Source: an uncultured Oscillospiraceae bacterium (lineage in GTDB: Bacteria > Bacillota_A > Clostridia > Oscillospirales > Oscillospiraceae). From it: a stretch of 17,191 nt of DNA. The notes below the pieces were generated by a model that saw only the letters and a list, made by a program, of their open reading frames with translations, made no database searches and was not told the origin of the DNA. Below are positions 1 to 4,929 of this stretch, piece by piece; within the stretch, counting starts at the first letter, position 1, and the number at the start of each line of letters is the position of its first letter. The position numbers and the translations under genes are program-made. The stretch covers positions 1 through 17,191 of the forward strand of contig CAJUAW010000053.1 in the NCBI GenBank assembly GCA_910584605.1. The letters are read 5' to 3'.

Positions 1-1
1 C

Positions 2-124
2 AACGAGGTGGGCGTCAACCTGAAGCAGGGCTACAACGGCGACCTGACCAGCAAGCAGGCTGGTTCTGTGGGCGGCCAGATGGTCAAGAAGATGATCGAG
101 TCCTACGAGAACGGCCTGAAGTAA
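2..124 (+). CDS. Small acid-soluble spore protein, alpha/beta type (3' part only)
   Basis: The open frame enters from the left edge and ends at TAA 122-124, giving the last 40 residues. They contain NEVGVNLKQGYNGDLTSKQA followed by GSVGGQMVKKMIE, matching the C-terminal signature of alpha/beta SASPs (E[LF]GV start, a [RK]QxGSVGG turn, then a basic helix). Family knowledge: these proteins coat DNA in the forespore, protect it from UV and heat, and are degraded by the Gpr protease at germination. About a third to a half of a typical 60-90 aa protein is present, so start and promoter lie outside the window. Sigma-G control is usual for the family but cannot be seen here. Confidence 0.9.
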   Translation, partial: NEVGVNLKQGYNGDLTSKQAGSVGGQMVKKMIESYENGLK

Positions 125-175
125 CTGGGTCCATTCAGACGCATGGCCGCAGCCTGATGAAGTAGGCGCATAACA

Positions 176-270
176 GGCCGGACGCACGCAGATCAGAGAG
201 CGCTGTCAGTGGGGACCGGGCACTCCGGTTCCAGAGACAGTTTTCTCCGAGGCGGCGTCCGGCCTTTTGA
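176..270 (+). terminator. Long folded terminator region after the SASP gene
   Basis: Outer arms GGCCGGACGC (176-185) and GCGTCCGGCC (255-264) are perfectly complementary and followed by TTTTGATTT. Nested inside is a second hairpin: CTGTC (203-207) with GACAG (236-240), and GGGACCGG (212-219) with CCGGTTCC (225-232; one G-T pair). The outer stem plus U-rich tail can act as an intrinsic terminator, but an 80-nt structured insert is longer than a normal terminator loop, so a small stable RNA 3' end is an alternative. Confidence 0.55.
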
Positions 271-310
271 TTTGCGGATCGGGCCCGTCAGCGTTTGCTC
301 CGATGGGGTG

Positions 311-337
311 AAAAAACGCTGCCCAGTGGGCGGCGTT
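311..337 (-). terminator. Intrinsic terminator of the minus-strand DUF1836-degV-prmA operon
   Basis: Read on the minus strand, AACGC (333-337), GCCC (328-331), a 3-nt loop, GGGC (321-324) and GCGTT (315-319) form a stem with one mismatch, followed directly by a T run (311-316 as A's on the plus strand). It starts seven bases after the dehydrogenase stop codon. Confidence 0.8.
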
Positions 338-343
338 CCGGGG

Positions 344-1333
344 TTATAATCCATTTACAATAAAATTAGGCCGCTGACCCTCCAGGATCAGCTTCACGGA
401 ATTCCACATATTCTGGTGGGCCCGGCGGAAGGAGCCGCCGGTGATGCCGCCCAGATGAGGGGAGAAGACCGCCCGTTCTGCGACCCCGGCGGGCAGGTCC
501 ACCAGGGGGTGGTTGGCTGGGGTGGGTTCGGGGTCGAAGGTGTCGATGGCGATGCCGCCCAGCCGGCCGTCGATAAGGGCCTGACGGACCGCCAGGTTGT
601 CCAGCAGCTGTCCCCGCGCGGTGTTCACCAGGATGGTCCCCGGCCTGACATGGGCAAGCAGCTCCGCATTGACCATGTGGGTGGTCTGGCGGTTGACGGC
701 GCAGTGGAGGGAGAGGATGCTGCACCGTGCGGCGAGCTCCTCCAAGGGGAGATAAGTGACGCCCAGCTCCTGCTCGGTCTCGGGCGGACGGCGGTGGGCA
801 GTGTAGTAGTACAGCTGACAGCCAAATGGGCGCAGCAGCCGGGCGGCGGCGGCGCCGATGTCCCCCAGCCCGACGAGGCCGACCGTCTGCTCTCCCAGCT
901 CCGGGGAGCTGGATACCATGAACTGCTCCTTGAACTGGATCTGTTGTCCGGCCAAAACAGCCCGGTGTCCGGTTACCCCGCAGCGCAGGGCCATCAGCAT
1001 GAGCATTACCGCATGCTCCGCCACCGAGACGGCGTTGCAGCCCTTGTTGTTGCACACGAAGACGCCCCGCTCCCGGGCGGCCTCAATGTCGATGGCGTTG
1101 AAGGCCACCCCCTCCGAGTGGATCATCCTCAGATTGGGCAGAAGGTCCATCATCTCCCGGCTGATCGGAGTGATGGCGTCGGCAAAGATCACTTCCGTGT
1201 CCGGGTTGTCCGCCGCCGCCTGAAGGGAGGGGGCAGGGGCGCTGGCAAATATCGTCTCCACAGGTATTTGTTGGACGAATTCCGGGAGGTACAGGTCATA
1301 GCGGGCCTTGGGCCCGAAAATCAGCAGCTTCAT
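344..1333 (-). CDS. D-isomer-specific 2-hydroxyacid dehydrogenase family protein
   Basis: 329 aa, close to the usual length of single-domain-pair family members without an ACT regulatory domain. The Rossmann motif GLVGLGDIG lies at 152-160. The catalytic triad of the family is visible: Arg240 (NTARGQLLD), Glu269 (DTFDPEP) and His293 (SPHLGG). Enzymes of this fold reduce 2-keto acids or oxidise D-2-hydroxy acids with NAD(P)H in the cytosol; relatives include phosphoglycerate dehydrogenase, hydroxypyruvate reductase and D-lactate dehydrogenase. The substrate cannot be decided from sequence. The ATG overlaps the prmA stop by four bases (ATGA, 1330-1333), so it is probably translationally coupled and last in the operon. 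Confidence 0.9.
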   Translation of the reverse strand: MKLLIFGPKARYDLYLPEFVQQIPVETIFASAPAPSLQAAADNPDTEVIFADAITPISREMMDLLPNLRMIHSEGVAFNAIDIEAARERGVFVCNNKGCNAVSVAEHAVMLMLMALRCGVTGHRAVLAGQQIQFKEQFMVSSSPELGEQTVGLVGLGDIGAAAARLLRPFGCQLYYYTAHRRPPETEQELGVTYLPLEELAARCSILSLHCAVNRQTTHMVNAELLAHVRPGTILVNTARGQLLDNLAVRQALIDGRLGGIAIDTFDPEPTPANHPLVDLPAGVAERAVFSPHLGGITGGSFRRAHQNMWNSVKLILEGQRPNFIVNGL

Positions 1334-2271
1334 AGGGTCGCCTCCAATGCCGCCCAGCCGTTTTTCTCCCGCTTTCTGATGAGGGTGAGCCCCGCCTGCT
1401 TCAGGGCCGCCTCCACCTCATGGGTGCGGGTGTCGATGATGCCGGAGCAGAGAAATACCCCATCCTCCGCCAGCAGGCCGGGGACCTGGGGGGCCAGGGG
1501 GATAATCACGTCGGCCACGATATTGGCCAGCACCAGATGGTACTTGTTCTGCGCCAGCTCCGCCGCCAGCGCGGCGTCGGACAGCACGTTCCCCGCCTGG
1601 ACGGTGTACCGGTCCCTGCCAATGCCGTTGAGGGCGGCGTTTTCATAGGCCACATCCACCGCCTTGGGGTCGATGTCCACGGCCACGGCGGATTTGGCCC
1701 CCAGACACAGGGCGGCGATGGATAAAATCCCGCTGCCGCAGCCCAGGTCCAGCACGTCCCGGCCGGGGAGAGTGTGCTCCTCCACCCCCTCCAGGCACAG
1801 CTGGGTGGAGGCGTGGGAGCCGGTGCCGAAGGTGAGGCCGGGGTTGAGGTAGAAGGGCACCCGCCCTGCCGGGACGGGTTCCTTCCGCAGCCACTCCGGG
1901 ACCACATAGAGCCGCGCCCCGATTTCCAGAGGCTTGTAATACTTCTGCCAGCTGTAGGCCCAGTCGTTGTCGGTGAGGGGGGTGACGGTGTACTCCGCCT
2001 CCAGGCTCCGGGTGTATTGCTCCAGCTGCTTCCGGCCCTCCCCGTCATCGGTGACGTAAAACTTCACCCGGGTAACGCCCTTCATCCGGTCCAGCAGCTC
2101 CTGGTCCACATAGTCCCAATATTGCCGGTTCTGCTCCAAAAAGGTGAGGAACTCCTGTTCATCCTCAATAACCACGCTGTCCATCCCGGCGGCGGCCAGC
2201 TGGGCGCACACCTGGTCCAGCTGGTCCGGGGTGGTGTTGACGGCTGCCTCCAGCCATTTGATCTCATCCAT
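1330..2271 (-). CDS. prmA: Ribosomal protein L11 methyltransferase
   Basis: 313 aa, the normal PrmA length. The N-terminal part (about 1-110) is the L11-recognition region; the catalytic part shows FGTGSHAST (148-156), the SAM-binding loop DLGCGSG (175-181), VDID (198-201, ribose contact) and LANIVADVI (248-256), all typical of PrmA. The enzyme trimethylates amino groups of ribosomal protein L11 in the cytosol. The start is fixed by GGAGGT six bases upstream of ATG (2278-2283 on the plus strand). It lies between a DegV gene and a 2-hydroxyacid dehydrogenase in a tight operon; the latter overlaps its stop. Confidence 0.95.
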   Translation of the reverse strand: MDEIKWLEAAVNTTPDQLDQVCAQLAAAGMDSVVIEDEQEFLTFLEQNRQYWDYVDQELLDRMKGVTRVKFYVTDDGEGRKQLEQYTRSLEAEYTVTPLTDNDWAYSWQKYYKPLEIGARLYVVPEWLRKEPVPAGRVPFYLNPGLTFGTGSHASTQLCLEGVEEHTLPGRDVLDLGCGSGILSIAALCLGAKSAVAVDIDPKAVDVAYENAALNGIGRDRYTVQAGNVLSDAALAAELAQNKYHLVLANIVADVIIPLAPQVPGLLAEDGVFLCSGIIDTRTHEVEAALKQAGLTLIRKREKNGWAALEATL

Positions 2272-2286
2272 TGCTGCACCTCCAAT

Positions 2287-2391
2287 CTATTTTCCCGGCC
2301 AGTCCTGAAACCATGCGTCGCGGGGCAGGCCGTTCCAGCAGAACAAAACTCGTTCCGCGTCCTCCGACATGAATTTCCAACCGCTGTACAT
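2287..2391 (-). CDS. Possible 34-aa Trp-rich peptide between degV and prmA
   Basis: An ATG three bases after the degV stop opens a 34-codon frame ending at TAG 2287-2289, filling most of the degV-prmA gap. The peptide begins MYSGWKFMSEDAERVL and has four tryptophans. The prmA Shine-Dalgarno follows its stop directly. It is in the same frame as degV, separated only by TAA GCC, so it could also be a readthrough tail or the remnant of a longer DegV C-terminus. No clear Shine-Dalgarno precedes the ATG. I do not recognise a family. Confidence 0.35.
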   Translation of the reverse strand: MYSGWKFMSEDAERVLFCWNGLPRDAWFQDWPGK

Positions 2392-2394
2392 GGC

Positions 2395-3267
2395 TTACCG
2401 GTCCGTTCCCATGTAGAACAACGCCAGCGTGCCCGGTCCGGAGTGCGCGCCGATGACCGGTCCCACGTAGTTGATATAGACCTCCTGGACCCCGAAGCGT
2501 TTTTTTACCATATCCGCCACCATCTGAGCGTCCTCCAGGCAGTCGCCGTGACTGATGAAGACGGTGAGGCTGCCGGAGTCGATGGCAGTGTGCTCCATCC
2601 GGTCCACCAGGGCCTTCAAGGCGGCCTGCCGCCCTCTGACCTTGCCGGTGTTGATCAGGTGTCCCTCGTTGTCCACATGGAGGACGGGCTTGATATGCAG
2701 CATGGAGCCCACCAGGGCGGTGGCGGAGGAGATGCGCCCGCCCCGCTTGAGGAAGTAGAGGTCGTCCACCGTGAACTGGTGGCACAGGTTCAGTTTGTGT
2801 TCCTCAATCCAGCCCCGGACCTCCTCGATGGAGCCGCCCCTGGCCCGGGCCTGGGCGGCGTACCACACCAGCAGGCCCTGGCCCAGAGAGGCGCACAGGG
2901 TGTCCACAGTGAACAGCTTCCGGTCCGGATATTTGGCCTGCAGTTCCTTCACGGCGATGAGGGAGGAGTTGTAGGTGGTGGACAGGCCGGAGGAGAAGGC
3001 CAGGATCAGCACATCCTGCCCGGCCTGGAGCAGGGGTTCCAGAGCCTCGGTGTACTGGGCCACGTTGACGGCGCTGGTAGTGGCCATATCCCCGCTGCGC
3101 AGGCGCTCATAAAAGAGGCGGGGGTCCATGTCCCGGTTGTCGGGGTGATCATGGTAGGTGTGTCCGTCCAGGACAAAGCTCAGTGGCAGTACCTGAACAT
3201 CCAGTTGCTGAACCATACTGGCGGACAGATCGGCAGAGGAATCGGTGAGAATAACAAAGCTGGACAA
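2395..3267 (-). CDS. DegV family protein (fatty-acid-binding, FakB-like)
   Basis: 290 aa, normal for the family. Visible motifs: N-terminal VILTDSSADL (5-14), TTSAV (63-67) and SSGLS (92-96) of the lipid carboxylate pocket, LYFLKRGGRIS (170-180), IKPVLHV (192-198) and GPVIGAHSGPGTLALFYMG (269-287). DegV/FakB proteins bind a fatty acid and present it to the FakA kinase for acyl-phosphate formation; no fakA is in the window. The start is TTG (3265-3267), giving the canonical MSSFVILTDSS N-terminus, with AAGGAG (3278-3283) ten bases upstream. It is the second gene of the operon, 15 bases after the DUF1836 gene, a common pairing in clostridia. Confidence 0.92.
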   Translation of the reverse strand: MSSFVILTDSSADLSASMVQQLDVQVLPLSFVLDGHTYHDHPDNRDMDPRLFYERLRSGDMATTSAVNVAQYTEALEPLLQAGQDVLILAFSSGLSTTYNSSLIAVKELQAKYPDRKLFTVDTLCASLGQGLLVWYAAQARARGGSIEEVRGWIEEHKLNLCHQFTVDDLYFLKRGGRISSATALVGSMLHIKPVLHVDNEGHLINTGKVRGRQAALKALVDRMEHTAIDSGSLTVFISHGDCLEDAQMVADMVKKRFGVQEVYINYVGPVIGAHSGPGTLALFYMGTDR

Positions 3268-3282
3268 TGATGAAGCACTCCT

Positions 3283-3813
3283 TTACTCTGATTCTTTTTT
3301 GCGCTTGCCCTCATGGGGCTGAAGGATGCTGAGGATGCGTTGGCAGGCCAGCTGGTTGGCGTAGCTGCGCACCGCGAGATCCAGGGCGATCCGGGCCAGG
3401 TCGGACCGGCCCGCCTCCGGATCGATGGACTGGGCGGTATCGGTGAGCGCCTGGTCCAGGGCGTTGCAGAAGTAGGCGTACTGCTCCGAGGGAGTCTTTT
3501 CCAGGGAGCGGCCGGCTTCCATCAGCGCGCCGATGTCCCGGACGGTGAGCACCTGCTTCAGGGCCACCACGGCGGTGAGATAGCCCAGGTGGATGGGGCC
3601 GTACCGCTTGCCCTCCGCCCGGGGGACCAGGCCGTCCTTGATATAGTTGTTCACCATGGCGGAGGTGAGGGCGGGGCCGCCGTCAAAGCGGATCAGCTGC
3701 CGGGGCATGTAGGAGATCAGCTGATCCATGTACAGCGCCAGATCGGGCAGATCCTCCCACGGGACGGGCCGCTCCTGTTCCATGCGCTGTTTCAGTGTGT
3801 ATAGTTCGTCCAT
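3283..3813 (-). CDS. DUF1836 domain-containing protein, putative MerR-like DNA-binding regulator
   Basis: 176 aa. The DUF1836 hallmarks appear in order: LPDLALYMDQLISYM (22-36), LTSAMVNNYIKDGLVP (49-64), KRYGPIHLGYL (69-79) and LKQVLTVRDI (85-94). The second and third blocks resemble the winged helix-turn-helix of MerR proteins, so DNA binding is likely although the function is not established. It leads the operon with degV; the promoter region carries a perfect dyad that could be its own operator (inference). Start ATG 3811-3813 is supported by AGGAGG at 3826-3831, twelve bases upstream, which is rather long. Confidence 0.88.
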   Translation of the reverse strand: MDELYTLKQRMEQERPVPWEDLPDLALYMDQLISYMPRQLIRFDGGPALTSAMVNNYIKDGLVPRAEGKRYGPIHLGYLTAVVALKQVLTVRDIGALMEAGRSLEKTPSEQYAYFCNALDQALTDTAQSIDPEAGRSDLARIALDLAVRSYANQLACQRILSILQPHEGKRKKESE

Positions 3814-3825
3814 TGAAGGGATCTT

Positions 3826-3878
3826 CCTCCTCGAATATAATGTCAGTCATTATATCACAGAATTTCTGGCATTGTAAA
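3826..3878 (-). promoter_or_regulatory. Promoter, dyad operator and RBS of the DUF1836-degV operon
   Basis: On the minus strand: -35 TTTACA (3873-3878), 18-bp spacer, -10 TATAAT (3849-3854), then AGGAGG (3826-3831). A perfect 8-bp inverted repeat, ATATAATG / CATTATAT (3835-3842 and 3848-3855, 5-bp spacer), covers the -10 and the probable start point, the expected position for a repressor. Confidence 0.75.
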
Positions 3879-3889
3879 GAGCGGATCGG

Positions 3890-4789
3890 TTACCGATTTC
3901 GAAAATGTTCGATCCGGCGGTGGAGGCGCTCCAGGGCGCGGCTGTGGTCGAGCGACCGCAGGCGGGGGAAGGCCTTCAGCAGGCGGCGGTGGCCGAAGGA
4001 CTTTTGATCCAGCAGCTCCTGCATAGACGCGTGCCACGCCTCCAGCTGGAGGCGGGCCTGCTCCCGCCGCTCCTCCCGGCGCTGCTCCCATTCCTCCCGC
4101 TCGTCGGCCAGCTCCGCACGGCGTTCCGACAGCTTGAAGGACAGCTCCTCCAGCTCCTCCTTCCAGCCGGCGCTGCGCTCCACAGCGTCCAGCACCTTGT
4201 CGGCCAGATTTTCGCCAAACTCATTGGAGGCCTCCTTGATCCTGGCGGCCAGCTCGTCGATCTGGGCCAGGCGGCGGTTCAGCTGGATGATGGCGGCCAC
4301 GGTGGCGGCCAGGTCCACCGCCATCACCGCCCCCAGCAGCCCCAGCAGCACGATCCCCGCAAGGCGGGGGATCAGGTGGATCAGGGCCAGCACCGTGGGG
4401 TGGAGCAGCCGGACCACAAACACGCAGGCGAAGCCCCAGGCGATGGAGAAGCGCAGGCAGATGTATCCGCTGAGATTGAAGGGCTGGTCGGAGTAATCCC
4501 ACCACTGCTGGTGAAAGAGCTTTTCCAGCGCAAAGCCGGTGAGCCACTCCAGAAGGGAGGTGAGCAGGACGGACCCGGCAAACAGGGCGGGCAGATGTCC
4601 GGACAGCGGAGTGAGGCAGCCCAGCACGATGACCACGCCGAAGCCGTAGACGGGACACCAGGGCCCGTTGAGGAAGCCCCGGTTGACAAATTTCCCGGTG
4701 ACCAGAGCGGCGTAGCTCACCTCGGTGCACCAGCCCAGAAAGGCGTAGATAAAGAAGATCCAGAGGAAACGGTACAGCATTGCCGGCAT
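3890..4789 (-). CDS. CmpB-like membrane protein (putative ABC transporter permease family PF06541) with coiled-coil tail
   Basis: 299 aa from the preferred start. The N-terminal half has about five or six hydrophobic segments (roughly 6-28, 46-61, 66-88, 109-127, 129-141, 143-168) and the family hallmark RGFLNGPWCPVYGFG (37-51). Residues about 170-262 are charged, heptad-like and rich in Glu/Arg, a cytoplasmic coiled coil; the last 35 residues are basic. No ATPase partner is adjacent, so the family's transporter label is weak and the function is unknown. The open frame extends upstream to 4891, but the -10 box lies at 4820-4825. The ATG at 4789 has GAAAGGGG (4797-4804) seven bases before it and is preferred. 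It is divergent from the GTPase-nuclease fusion gene. Confidence 0.85.
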   Translation of the reverse strand: MPAMLYRFLWIFFIYAFLGWCTEVSYAALVTGKFVNRGFLNGPWCPVYGFGVVIVLGCLTPLSGHLPALFAGSVLLTSLLEWLTGFALEKLFHQQWWDYSDQPFNLSGYICLRFSIAWGFACVFVVRLLHPTVLALIHLIPRLAGIVLLGLLGAVMAVDLAATVAAIIQLNRRLAQIDELAARIKEASNEFGENLADKVLDAVERSAGWKEELEELSFKLSERRAELADEREEWEQRREERREQARLQLEAWHASMQELLDQKSFGHRRLLKAFPRLRSLDHSRALERLHRRIEHFRNR

Positions 4790-4796
4790 TGCCATG

Positions 4797-4848
4797 CCCC
4801 TTTCACAAAAACTTTCCATATTATATCCGTTTCCGGGGAGCTTGTCCA
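4797..4848 (-). promoter_or_regulatory. Promoter and RBS of the CmpB-like gene
   Basis: Minus strand -35 TGGACA (4843-4848), 17-bp spacer, -10 TATAAT (4820-4825), then GAAAGGGG (4797-4804) before ATG 4789. Only one mismatch to sigma-A consensus. The position of the -10 excludes the ATG at 4819 and other upstream starts. Confidence 0.75.
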
Positions 4849-4868
4849 GTCCGGAACAGGATTTTGCC

Positions 4869-4922
4869 TTGACAGAGGGAGCGGAGACCATGTATCCTTA
4901 AACAAAACGCAATGAGAGGCGG
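4869..4922 (+). promoter_or_regulatory. Promoter and RBS of the GTPase-NYN fusion gene
   Basis: Consensus -35 TTGACA (4869-4874), 18-bp spacer, weaker -10 TATCCT (4893-4898), then GAGAGGCGG (4914-4922) seven bases before ATG 4930. The -35 lies only 20 bp from the divergent -35 of the CmpB-like gene, so one bound protein could affect both. Confidence 0.65.
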
Positions 4923-4929
4923 ACGCCGG

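Noticed and set aside
416..3270. Long plus-strand open frames opposite the dehydrogenase, prmA and degV genes (416-1648, 1774-3270)
   Set aside because: Minus-strand genes have clear family motifs, RBS sites and an operon layout; the opposite frames show only low-complexity composition.
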